Of a stretch of DNA of 64,000 nt, positions 10,785-20,092 are shown piece by piece. How positions within the stretch are numbered: position 1 is the first letter of the stretch; every line of letters starts with the position of its first letter. The notes beneath the pieces are model-generated. The model made no database searches, was not told where the DNA came from, and was given only the letters and a program-made list of their open reading frames with translations. Made by a program: the position numbers and the translations under genes. The stretch is from Hippasteria phrygiana (taxonomy: Eukaryota > Echinodermata > Asteroidea > Valvatida > Goniasteridae), in NCBI GenBank assembly GCA_037893225.1, contig JAZGUH010001185.1:41342-105341 (forward strand). The letters are read 5' to 3'.

Positions 10785-11208
10785 GTGACCCGCTCTACAA
10801 AAATGTCGCACTATGTGAAAACACACACAGGGCTGTTCTATGTGAAGCGGGCGAAAAAATCTTCACATATGTGATTTTTTTGTTGGCTTTTGTTATATCT
10901 ATATTCTCATAATTTATTTTCAGAAACATTAATATTGATGAATAAAGATGAAAAAATATATGTTGATAAAAATGACTTCTATCTTATTTCTTTGCACTTT
11001 TTGAGTTTAAAGGCCTATATATCTCTAAACACACTTCGGTTAACTTAGAAAATAGGAGTATACAAATGTCAAGATATCTCGAGAACACAAAATGCCACAG
11101 GGGTCAAACCTACACAAATTAAAGCTTAGGATGTGACAAATTCAACTATGTATATAACTCATTTTTCAAATTTTGCGACATAATACCCCTTTTTGCAGAG
11201 CCGGTCAC
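10785..11208. mobile_element. MITE family 1, copy 2 with AAAT duplication
   Basis: Terminal repeats GTGACCCGCTCT and GCAGAGCCGGTCAC, flanked on both sides by AAAT (10781-10784 and 11209-11212). Same family as 5827-6248. The interior holds no open frame of note. Confidence 0.75.
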
Positions 11209-11606
11209 AAATATTTCAGTGACAAAACTTCCTGTATTAACTTCAAGCAAACTTGAATCCTCGATCCTGATTGGTCGATCCGTGGCAGCTGAGAGTGTGA
11301 TAAAAACCCATATCACATGGCCCATATACACACTCCGAATTGCGCTGTTCCAATTCTGCGAATTGCGCGATACGCAAAACGCAGTGCTGCGCAATCCATT
11401 GGTAATTCAAAAGCTGTGCGTTTGCGTCCCATGTGGATCGTCACGTCTTCGGCGCACACTTGTTACGTTTTCCAGATAGCTCCCGTTTCTCCTGCAGGAT
11501 AGTGCTGGCTGTTAATGATGGGTGCGTGTACGTGGTACAGGTTTCGCGCACAGCGCTGTGCGTGTTCCATCTTTACTGCGCGTCGAGTTTGCTTGAAGAT
11601 AAATTC

Positions 11607-11746
11607 GTTATCCCACTCGCGCTCGTGGAACACGGTAAAATGTAGTGCGTCCGTGTCCCATATTCCACTGGGCCTTCGGCCTCGTGGAATATGGGACACG
11701 GACGCACTACATTATTCCGTATTCCACTCGACGCTCGTGGGATAAC
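11607..11746. repeat. 140-bp hairpin in ADAR intron 2
   Basis: Two ~68-bp arms, GTTATCCCAC... and ...GTGGGATAAC, are reverse complements with few mismatches. The inner 29 bp (ATGTAGTGCG through CATATTCCAC) pair perfectly around a short GGCCTTCGGCC tip. Transcribed, it would be a near-perfect dsRNA stem inside the pre-mRNA of an enzyme that edits dsRNA, 134 bases upstream of the first of three tandem 3' splice sites. Confidence 0.85.
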
Positions 11747-11805
11747 TTATATAGAATGCACTCATATCAGTCAGCTGGGCATTAATACCGGTACCGCAAA
11801 AAGAA

Positions 11806-12073
11806 TCACCCCTGTTGCAATGGGAATCGCTCGGTGTCGATGAGTCACAGTTACGTATTCCTCAATCTTTCTCTCTTCAGGTGAAGGCACGATTCCTGTT
11901 GCAATGGGAATCGCTCGGTGTCGATGAGTCACAGTTACGTATTCCTTGAAATCTTTCTCTCTTCAGGTGAAGGCACGATTCCTGTTGCAATGGGAATCGC
12001 TCGGTGTCGATGAGTCACAGTTACGTATTCCTTGAAATCTTTCTCTCTTCAGGTGAAGGCACGATTCCTGTTG
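11806..12073 (+). repeat. 86-bp tandem triplication containing a 3' splice site
   Basis: Three copies with an 86-bp period. Each carries TTTCTCTCTTCAG followed by GTGAAGGCACGATTCCTGTT, that is a polypyrimidine tract, an AG acceptor and the first 20 or so bases of the ADAR exon. Acceptor AGs end at 11880, 11966 and 12052. Only the third continues into the full exon; the first two run instead into CAATGGGAATCGCTCGG and an in-frame TGA after 15 codons. The copies are nearly identical, so the duplication is recent. Confidence 0.93.
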
Positions 12074-12235
12074 ACTCTAGCCACCCAGTGCAGACGTGGG
12101 ACGGTATCATCCGAGGGGAAAGACTCCGCACCATGTCGTGCAGCGACAAGGTAGCGCGGTGGAACATACTAGGCCTCCAGGGGGCGCTGTTGAGTCACTT
12201 CATCGAGCCGATATACCTCAGCTCTCTAACACTAG
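12053..12235 (+). CDS. adar: ADAR exon with the second zinc cysteine (MSCSDK)
   Basis: The exon encodes [18 protein letters not shown], then [28 protein letters not shown] and [11 protein letters not shown]. The Cys of MSCSDK is the last zinc ligand. [12 protein letters not shown] and LGLQGALL are characteristic of the ADAR deaminase fold, again nearest ADAR1. Start: the third of three tandem acceptors; only this one gives a continuous frame. End: CTA-G before GTAAGA, phase 1. Length 183 bp, a multiple of three, so skipping it would keep the frame but remove a zinc ligand. The 86-bp repeat before it makes correct acceptor choice an open question. Confidence 0.95.
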
Positions 12236-12823
12236 GTAAGATTTAGTCGGAGGGCAGAAGTTGCTTAGCAGCAGCCAAAGAAATGTGATGGCTCTGAGAA
12301 AACAAGTTACCAGTTTAACCCTTTTCTGTACCGGGTTTATTGGCTTATCTTCCCCGCTGCTATACCGAACACCGCTATACCAAACATTCAGCTTTTTTGT
12401 GTACAAAACTTACCGAACAACGGACGTCGATGGATCCCGCGATGTTCGTTATAGCGGCGTTCCACTGTACCACATTCTTCAGTCAAGTTTAAACCTCTCA
12501 CTGAATGGTTGTATTTTCAAACAAAGATTTCACCCTCAAAAGTTGGTTAAAAAGGATAATGTGTATTAAGTTTGTTCAATGAAAATCACTTTAATATGGT
12601 GTAAAAATAAAAGTTTTAAATGCTAAAATAGCAAAGTTATGGCTGTTTTCTCTTCTGGCCCACTTTATGAAACAGGAATCTTGTTTGTCACATGAATAAA
12701 TGGCACTCTATACACGGATAGCATTTGTCGGATAGTTTTGACAGAATTCTTTGTTTATGAGCTTCAAACTCATTCAATTGAATACTGGCACCATTAATTA
12801 CCTAATAATAAAACTTGCTTATA

Positions 12824-13472
12824 CCCCGTTCTCACTTGAACGATTTTCTACGCGAATGCCATGTGACTACCAAATCGCACAGGGCGTACGGGAGTCGCAC
12901 GGCAGTCTGTTGATGATTCGCACAGGTTGTAGGGGTGTCGTGTATAATTCGGACGGGTCGCATGCCCGTGCGAGTTTTTTCAAATTTTGAAATTTTCCAT
13001 ACGGCTGTCGCACGGGTCGCATGGGCGTCGCACGGCAGTCGAACGGCAGTCTGATAGGTCGCACAGGAGTCTGAAGAGAGTCGCACAGCTCGGCCGTGCC
13101 ATTCTTGCTGCCTGCGTGCTTGCCATCACTCTTCTTCGGTGGCATCGTTGTGTTGTGGTAAATACTTGTTGACATCAAATGCGGTTATGAAGATCAACGC
13201 CAAAAGGTCCTGCTTTTATGCGATTCGCACAGATCGAACGGCGCTTGTACGGCGGTCGCACGGCGCCATGATTGGTTGTACGGCGGTTGTACCGCATGCG
13301 CACAGGTTGCACGCGAGTTGAACAAAAATCGCACGGCGCTTGCGCGGGACAGGTTGTACGGCAGTCGCACGGAACTTGAACCGTTATCGGATGTTTCGGG
13401 AGGAAAAGTGGCACGAGAGTTGAACGGAAAATTCGTACAGTTGTACAAAAAATCGTTCAAGTGAGAACGGGG
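12824..13472. mobile_element. 649-bp inverted-repeat element rich in GCACGG repeats
   Basis: Left end CCCCGTTCTCACTTGAACGA and right end TCGTTCAAGTGAGAACGGGG are exact 20-bp inverted repeats. The interior is packed with short diverged units such as GTCGCACGGCAGTC and TTGTACGGCGG, which create several overlapping open frames that I reject as coding. No convincing target duplication was found. It lies in ADAR intron 3. Confidence 0.8.
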
Positions 13473-13569
13473 CTTTAGGCAGTCGTGAAGTTTTCCAGCA
13501 TCTTAAAATTTACTCCAGAAGTCAAATATGCGGTGCCTGGAAATACTCCGTGCTCCTTCTGCAGTACAT

Positions 13570-13810
13570 TGCATTTGAAAGTTAACCGTGGAATGGGAGT
13601 TTATCTTTACACTTTTGTACTCATCCCAGGGAATTAATTTTCAATTCACAAAATGTGAAGAAACAAATTCCGCAGTGGGAAAACATTTTCACGGCTTATC
13701 ACAGAATTAGGAACAAAAATTCACGCCTTTTATACACAGGGGGAAACATATTTTTGGCGCTTTTTTTCACACAAGTGGGAAAACATTTTTGCTTGAATTC
13801 GCATGAGGGG
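13570..13810. repeat. Inverted copy of the 8290-8660 repeat
   Basis: AGTGGGAAAACATTTTCACG is the reverse complement of the minisatellite unit at 8290-8580. CCCAGGGAATTAATTTTCA with TTCACAAAATGTGAAG mirrors the right edge of that array (8540-8590), and GCAGTACATTGCATTTGAAAG mirrors 8628-8650. The two arms flank ADAR exons 10028-10299 and 12053-12235. Confidence 0.7.
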
Positions 13811-14178
13811 AAAGTTGCATGCGTAGGGCCAAAATAAATTGCCCTCAGACCGACCAACCGTAAAAATTGACAGATTCAGGGTCGGCTTTTTTTTTTTTTT
13901 TTATGTACTTTCTTGTCTTTATGCATATTTTCATGTAAAAAAATGAAACCAGGGGGTTCGTCCAACGTTTAGGCCTAAACACGCAAGGGTAAGTGTAAAG
14001 ACAACTTTGATCCGCACACTCGTCAAAGCTCCATGCGGGTTGAAGATTAGCCTAGCTTAAAACCCTCAACTTTGGGTATGGGGACTGAGGACTAGCAAGA
14101 AAAAACACAAGGACAGCGCATGTGAAAATGCTATGTACATACAACCAATTCAATCTCTTTTAGAGAGGAGTGGTTAAT

Positions 14179-14600
14179 CTGTGGTCGGGCCAGGCCTTTG
14201 AAAAGCCCAGCCATGCCGGGGCCTTCGGGCTTTTACTCTTGCTATTGTGAGCCACAAATCACCTAACAATAGAGCATCAACTAATCAAAAAAAAACCGGC
14301 CTCTGCCAGGCCAGGCCTGGTTGTAGCCCCTCCCACACTAATCTGTACCCATTCACGGCTGGATCAAAAGATGCCTCAGCTGTCAGTTACTTCTGGGTGA
14401 ACAATGGGAGCCGGCTGGACTCCAGAATTAATGGCAGTTTATTGTGTACAACCAGCGGATTATAGAAGCCCAAAGGCCCGGGCTTTTCAGGGGCTCTAAC
14501 TCCCTAGGGTGTGTGGAAAATCATATTAAAATTGGAGGATTTAGGACTGTTAGGGTTAACGGCCTGGCCAGGCTTTTTAACGGCCTGGCCAGACCACAGA
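14179..14600. mobile_element. MITE-like element with CTGTGGTCNGGCCAGGC ends
   Basis: The left end CTGTGGTCGGGCCAGGCC, followed by TTGAAAAGCC, is mirrored by the right end GGCCTGGCCAGACCACAG preceded by GGCTTTTTAA. A fragment of the left end (GTGGTTAATCTGTGGTC) recurs at about 15395 just after the next ADAR exon. No coding content. Confidence 0.6.
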
Positions 14601-14972
14601 CACATGTTTAGATATATTGCAGCGGAAGAGTCAAATCGAATCGGCAAAAACTTACAATAACCGAGAGAGAAAAGCAACCAACTTGCTTCTTCGAATCGGT
14701 CACAAGACGTCATGGCTTAACCTCATCCACAGGGCTTTCTTTATTTCCAACCTCGTTTACAATAGTAGGCCTATATGAGCAAAACAAACTTTTTCTGACC
14801 GATCAACCCTCTTTTCCAATTTTACCTGTCCGAGGGCAACACAACAATTTGGTTTTTCCCATTCGGTGTTTACTGTCAATTGCAATGTGCTGTAGCTGCC
14901 TTTGATAGCAAGGTTTTACTCTTGTTTTCTTTCCGTCAAACAAACCACAAGGGATACTGACAAGGTAATTTT

Positions 14973-15101
14973 GAATGAATTTTCAAAGTGAACAAAGAAA
15001 ACTGGCAGGAGCGGGATTTGAACCTGCGACCTCCGGAATACCGTACCGGTGCTCTACCAACTGAGCTATCTTGCCCTCTGTTGGCGGTCTCCCAAATTGT
15101 C
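14973..15101 (-). mobile_element. tRNA-derived SINE, copy 2, next to an ADAR acceptor
   Basis: Near-identical to 7041-7170, with the tRNA-like part at 15004-15075 on the reverse strand and intact A-box (TAGCTCAGTTGG) and B-box (GGTTCAAATCC) sequences. It ends only 49 bp before the ADAR exon at 15151, leaving the acceptor's polypyrimidine tract outside the SINE. Confidence 0.8.
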
Positions 15102-15150
15102 GATGTCGTTGTTTCCTTTTCCTTCAACGTCTCTCTACCCCCAACTCCAG

Positions 15151-15385
15151 GTTCCCTGTACCACCACGGCCACCTGTCGCGAGCCGTCTGCTGTCGAGTC
15201 AGTCACTCCATGGATACTAAGGAGTTGACTGCCTCTCTCCCGACCCCATACCGCATCCACCACCCCCAACTGGGCTGTGTCACAGCGTTTGACCCTCCTC
15301 GGGGTACGGAGAAGACCAAGGCCCTCAGCATCAACTGGTTTGTGGAGTGCGCAGGGCCGGAAGTTACGGACGGGACTAAAGGAAG
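15151..15385 (+). CDS. adar: ADAR deaminase-domain exon (GHLSRAVCCRV)
   Basis: It starts after CCAACTCCAG, completing a Gly codon, and reads GSLYHHGHLSRAVCCRV, then HHPQLGCVTAFDP, KALSINWFVE and TDGTKGR. The GHLxRAxCCRV block and the SxNW block followed by DGTKG are the ADAR1-type C-terminal core; ADAR2 has a different block after HLSRA. It ends AG before GTAAAG, phase 2, and joins in frame to the last exon. Intron 3 before it is 2.9 kb, and a SINE sits immediately upstream. Confidence 0.95.
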
Positions 15386-16054
15386 GTAAAGGTGGAGTGG
15401 TTAATCTGTGGTCAGGCTTAGGACGTTGAAAAGCCCTACATGTATTAGTCGCTGACTTGCGCCACAAATTATGGCGTAACTTACGCACTCGTTTTAGGTG
15501 GCTTAAGTTGTCCGCACAAACACTGAAATGATGACTGAGCTAGCTGAGCGTGAGCATGGTAGAGCCGTTAGTTGCTCAAATAATTCATTAAATTCACTAG
15601 ATTATTTCAGAGAATAATCAAACGTTTATCCGCTGCAGGATTACCTGTGAGATATTTGCGAAACTTGCCATCAATTATTTTTTTTTGGAGCGAACTTTCA
15701 AAAGTGAATAGTTTTAAAATGGCGCCCCATAGTTCAATATCACAACTGTTCCATGTATTTTATTTGTTGTACTAAAACAGTCGTCGTAAAAACGGCATTC
15801 AGCCTCGTCCGTGAAGTATAAAACAATTAAGACATTGCGCAGCTACGCACTGTTTCGTGAAATGGATCGCAAGGATATAGTGCAGCTGCACAACGTTTTT
15901 ATAGCACAAGTCCTACACCATGGCGTACGATGTGCACGATTTCGTGAAATCGGCTGCAGGCCAGGTATAGCAATACCTCAAAAACCAGCAGTACCGCTAA
16001 TAATACTGCCCGTTTAATAATGATGTCATCCCTTAACTTCCCTTTTGTATGCAG
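15386..16054. other. ADAR intron 4
   Basis: Short intron with a fragment of the 14179-14600 element near its start. No other feature supported. Confidence 0.6.
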
Positions 16055-16289
16055 GGTGCAGGGAGTAGTGCCCTCTCATCTATGCAAGTCAGCCCTCTAT
16101 GCCGAGTTCCAGAGGATAGCCCAGCTGTACGGCCGGGACGATCTCCTACAAGCACGGACCTACCACGATTCTAAAGGCATGGCCATGGAGTTTGCGGCGG
16201 CCAAGATGTTCATGAAAGAAGCCTTCAAGAAGGGAGGGTACGGGGTCTGGATTGAGAAACCTGTCGAAGAGGAACTCTTCTCGTTGTAG
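16055..16289 (+). CDS. adar: ADAR last exon and stop codon
   Basis: It begins after TTTTGTATGCAG, its first G completing an Arg codon, and runs to a TAG stop at 16287-16289. It reads VPSHLCKSALYAEFQ, then LYGRDDLLQARTYHDSKG, AAAKMFMKEAFKKGGYG and VWIEKPVEEELFSL. The final YGxWIxKPxEExxF block is the conserved ADAR C-terminus, and the protein ends within a few residues of where family members end, so this is the true 3' end. YRRDLL-like and SHLCKxALY segments recall ADAR1 and ADAR2 respectively. The five exons give 338 residues. A 24-bp minisatellite begins about 60 bp after the stop; no AATAAA was found nearby, so the 3' end of the mRNA is unplaced. Confidence 0.95.
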
Positions 16290-16349
16290 CCAAGTTCCTG
16301 CGATCGATGCCGTTTTACTACAAGTGTGGTTGCAAAGGGTCAGAAAGTT

Positions 16350-16830
16350 TTTAGGGAATTTCCCATGGAAAGTTTCGGGAATTTTCCAAGGAAAGTTTTA
16401 GGAATTTTCAAGTTCTCTGGAAGTTTGGGAATTTTCCAAGGAAAGTTTCGGGAATTTTCCAAGGAAAGTTTCGGGAATTTTCCAAGGAAAGTTTCGAGAA
16501 TTTTCCAAGGAAAGTTTCAGGAATTTTCAAGTTGTCTGGAATTTTGGGAATTTTCCATGGAAAGTTTCGGGAATTTTCTGTGGAAAGTTTCGGGAATTTT
16601 CCGTGGAAAGTTTCGGGAATTTTCCGTGGAAAGTTTTGGGAATTTTCCGTGGAAAGTTTTGGGAATTTTCCGTGGAAAGTTTCGGGAATTTCCCGTGGAA
16701 AGTTTCGGTAATTTTCCAAGGAAAGTTTCAGGAATTTTCAAGTTGTCTGGAAGTTTGGGAATTTTCCATGGAAAGTTTCGGGAATTTTCAAGTTGTCTGG
16801 AAGTTTGGGAATTTTCCATCTTATAAAACT
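16350..16830. repeat. ~24-bp minisatellite of kappaB-like motifs
   Basis: About fifteen tandem units of the form GGGAATTTTCCRWGGAAAGTTTC, period 24 bp, interspersed with a longer variant containing CAAGTTGTCTGGAAGTT. Units with GGGAATTTCC (near 16353 and 16686) fit the 10-bp NF-kappaB consensus GGGRNWYYCC exactly; the rest have one extra T. The multiple-of-three period produces long repetitive open frames on both strands, which I do not call as genes. Confidence 0.9.
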
Positions 16831-17282
16831 TTGTTTTGCACAGTTCATCGGTATGATCTTCACTTTTCACATTTATAATAGAAAAGCTTTTACATGTATT
16901 TCTTTGTTGCCTGTGGCCTCATGGTTTAATTGGCTGAATAGTAGAAAATGGCTTCCTGTATACACATGATTATACTAGTTTAGATTGATTTTTAAACGAT
17001 GGCATCTTGCCCATTCTAGTCATTTCTGCTCCCAGAATATGTGATTTAAAAAAAATTGAAATCACTTTCTTTGTAGGTATTTAATACACAATGTGGACGA
17101 ATGTTTACGCTCAGACCTTCGAAATAGGTTAGGAAAAGTAACTGAAGAGATTAAGTTACGGAGATTTCAGGGCAGTGTGTGCCATAAGAATTTCAATGTG
17201 TTATTTCCATAAATGTCACACCCTTGCCGTTTATCATTTTGTAAAACCTATATCAAGGACGAGTCTTGTCCGTGAATAATCT
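16831..17282. other. Downstream of ADAR, no recognised feature
   Basis: Possibly 3' UTR. No clear polyadenylation hexamer and no coding. Confidence 0.35.
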
Positions 17283-17538
17283 GGGCCCAATTTCATGGCT
17301 CTGCTAACCACAGCTTTCCGCGCTTACGATCACCATTTTGCGCTAACAGTGCCAGCGGAAAAATTCTGCGCTAACCCTGTAAGCACAGAATCCTTAGTTA
17401 CGGGATGTACACATGCTCATCAGGAGCCAAAATTCCCCGCTAATGCGTGAAATACGCTTGCCGTAAGCACATAATTTTCTGCTACAGTAAGCGGGGATTT
17501 TTTTCGCTAACGGTAAGCAGAGCCATGAAATTGGGCCC
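17283..17538. mobile_element. 256-bp MITE with GGGCCCAATTTCATGGCTCT ends
   Basis: Terminal inverted repeats of at least 20 bp: GGGCCCAATTTCATGGCTCT at the left and AGAGCCATGAAATTGGGCCC at the right, exact. The interior repeats a CTAAC/GTAAGC motif. No unambiguous target duplication. Non-coding. Confidence 0.85.
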
Positions 17539-17721
17539 TGAATTCAGTGATTTTTGCACAAATGTCATGTTTAAAAATACTGCATAGGCCCTTGATTTTT
17601 CTGAAAGCCAGACTCGTCACTGCTATATTACATATACAAGAATTCCCCCACCAGTAGAATGGGGATTTAAGTGGGGGTTTGATAGTTCAGAGTACTTAAG
17701 ATTCCTGTGCTTAAGAGGTTA

Positions 17722-18188
17722 GGCCCGAAGTCCATTCTCGCCCGTATGTATACCGGGCCCCGGTAGCCAAACCGGTTCATTTTAATCCATTGTGTCCAGT
17801 TCCTGGACTGGCAAACTTCTTCTGGACGCAGACAATGGGGTGTCTTTAATCCGTTAATAATCCTCCAGGGGCGAACAAAGGCCTTAAATATTCGCTCAGT
17901 TTCAAAGGGTTTGCCGCTGGACAGATTTGACCGCACAGTGTTCACAATCCAGTCATCACCTACACATACATGTATTATCAGTCAGTAAACTCTCCATTGT
18001 AAACGCTCTGGAGGGCCAGGCAGCAGACTTGCCAAGCTCGACCGCAAGTCTATTCATTAGAGTGGCTTTGAAATGCCGACGAGCAAGGGGACTTGTACCG
18101 GTCCGGGAGGGGCATAATACCGGTCTAGGTTCAAACCGGTTTGATACCGGGTCCGGTATACATACCGGGCGAGAATAGATTTCGGGCC
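17722..18188. mobile_element. PIF/Harbinger-type MITE with TTA duplication
   Basis: The ends GGCCCGAAGTCCATTCTCGC and GCGAGAATAGATTTCGGGCC are inverted repeats continuing into TATGTATACCGG. TTA flanks both sides (17719-17721 and 18189-18191), the 3-bp target typical of PIF/Harbinger elements. The interior has several CCGGT inverted motifs. A truncated relative lies at 1-165. Confidence 0.8.
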
Positions 18189-18820
18189 TTAGCGCAGAGT
18201 TTCATTGCTAGCTCGGTTAGCACAGAATTTGGTGCAACGGTGTCATACGAATATATGCGACTCCCATGAATCTCTAACTCTTTACCCAGGATGCATTGCA
18301 ACATGATTGTGCTTTTTTTATGAACACACTACTTGTTGGCAGTGGCATAACCCTATCTTAACACTAACCCTGCCCTAAATCCCAACCCAATCCTAGCCTT
18401 ATTCTTCACCTAAATCTCCACCCTTACCCTACAGTATGTTGTATATAATCTATGCAGCCAATAACGCCAGTTCGGTATCTCAAAGGTGAAAGGTCATTCG
18501 GGATAAAATTGCTGACGTAATGTCACGCCATGTTACGCGAACACCCATTCTGATTGAATTGAACACGTGCGCGTTGTGTGACCACCTTTTGCGTTCACAC
18601 GCGGGTCATTTGGGATAAAAATGTCATTGTGCACATGCGCAGTTGAAATACCGAACTGGCTAAAATTCCGAATGGAATCACTATTCCTGCTCGGAATCGG
18701 AGTCAATTCCAAAATGTTGCAGTAGCCCAGGCCTAGCTCATGTGTGTGTGTGCGTTTGTATAGCTATTCAGACCGTGGACCTTTAACAAAGAGGACAATA
18801 GGGTCCGCGATTGTGTCAAG

Positions 18821-19110
18821 GTCCACGATTGAAAATCGTGTACAAAACCAATGGGAGGCCTTCCGAAAAAGTTATAGAGTATAAACAAAAGAGGGACAAT
18901 AGGAGGTCCGCGATTGCCGGTGTTTACACACTTGGGTGTGTGAGTTTGTATATGCCGGCAATCGTGGACCTAGGACAAAAGAATTCGAGCGTAGACAAAG
19001 GGGTCCACGTTTGACCTAACGTCCACGATTGAAAATCGTGTACAAAACCAATGGGAGGCCTTCCGAAAAAGTTAGAGTATAAACAAAAGAGGAACAATGG
19101 GAGGTCCACG
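18821..19110. repeat. Tandem duplication with GTCCACGATTG motifs
   Basis: A segment beginning GTCCACGATTGAAAATCGTG and passing through GGGAGGCCTTCCGAAAAAGT and GTATAAACAAAAGAGG occurs at 18821 and again about 200 bp later at 19020. GATTGAAAATC is itself a short palindrome. Confidence 0.8.
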
Positions 19111-19126
19111 ATTGCACCCGTTTACA

Positions 19127-19155
19127 TGACTGTGTGTGTGTGTGTGTGTGTGTGT
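19127..19155. repeat. (TG)n microsatellite
   Basis: About 14 TG dinucleotides in a row. Confidence 0.9.
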
Positions 19156-19602
19156 TAATTTTGGACTGAATAGAACCTGTCTATTGTGGCCAACAGTTCC
19201 TTGGCCACATTAGGGAGGTCTGCCAAAAAAAGAACAATCTACCAGAGAGTGATCCATGTGCGCCAATAAACTTAAAGTATAAACATAAACATGTTATCTC
19301 AAAACTTTTTTTAATCGTAAATGACAACGAAAAGTATATTATACTTCCGCATTTTGATTGCTAACATCTCATATGCAATATACACGTGTTAACATTTAAA
19401 GTGCCTTATTTTTGTTTGGTTCTCCGTGAGCGTAGTACACTTTTAAGTTTTGTCAGTGAAATAATTGAGCGGTTCTTTTTGGTGTTTGTAGTGACCTGCA
19501 AGATTTATAATTATGTATATATTTTAATCAGCGAAAAGGTATAGTCATAATGTATTTCTTGTGTTTAGTGTCCTATGTAGCTCAAAGCGTATAAACAAAT
19601 TT

Positions 19603-19691
19603 GCTTCATTTTATATATATTTAGGTAGAGATAATTGTGTTTGAAATTGCTTCATTTTATATATATTTAGGTAGAGATAATTGTGTTTGAA
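19603..19691. repeat. 45-bp tandem duplicate
   Basis: Two exact copies of a unit that starts GCTTCATTTTATATATATTT and ends in GTGTTTGAA. Confidence 0.85.
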
Positions 19692-19856
19692 TTTTTTGAT
19701 GGAGTGGGTCCAAATTATGGCACAGTTTAAGATGGAGATTAGGGCCTATTTTGACCCCTACAGAAATTACCAATTTGGTATCAATTTATTTTTCAAAATG
19801 GAACCAATATTTTTTTTTTTCCAATTGCTAAACACTGACAACAATAAAGTTACATA

Positions 19857-20092
19857 GGGCATTTCTCAAACCCTGACTTTGGCTTTAGCTTCGTCTTCGG
19901 ATCCAGCTATTCCCCAGTCCCAGTGTCAATCTGAAGCCTTGAATATGTAAATAGAATGAACAGGCTCAGGCTCCAAACATAAGACTTTGTTGTACATGTA
20001 GCAAAGACAATGTCCAAGATCTTGCCGAATCCGGGGACCTAAAATTACGCAAAGCCGAAGCCCAAGCCGAAGCCAAGGTTTGAGAAATGCCC
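19857..20092. mobile_element. MITE family 2, copy 2, ATA-flanked
   Basis: Ends GGGCATTTCTCAAACC and GGTTTGAGAAATGCCC are exact inverted repeats; ATA occurs on both flanks (19854-19856, 20093-20095). Inside are GGCTTTAGCTTCGTCTTCGG and its mirrored GAAGCCCAAGCC repeats. Opposite orientation to the copy at 6440-6679. Confidence 0.8.

Noticed and set aside
11806..12052. Two extra ADAR coding exons at the upstream acceptors
   Set aside because: Each reaches an in-frame TGA after 15 codons and lacks the rest of the exon, so they are duplicated splice-site fragments rather than real exons.
16326..16878. Long open frames on both strands through the minisatellite after ADAR
   Set aside because: The 24-bp period is a multiple of three without stops, so every frame stays open; the repetitive GNFPRKVS-type peptides have no domain.
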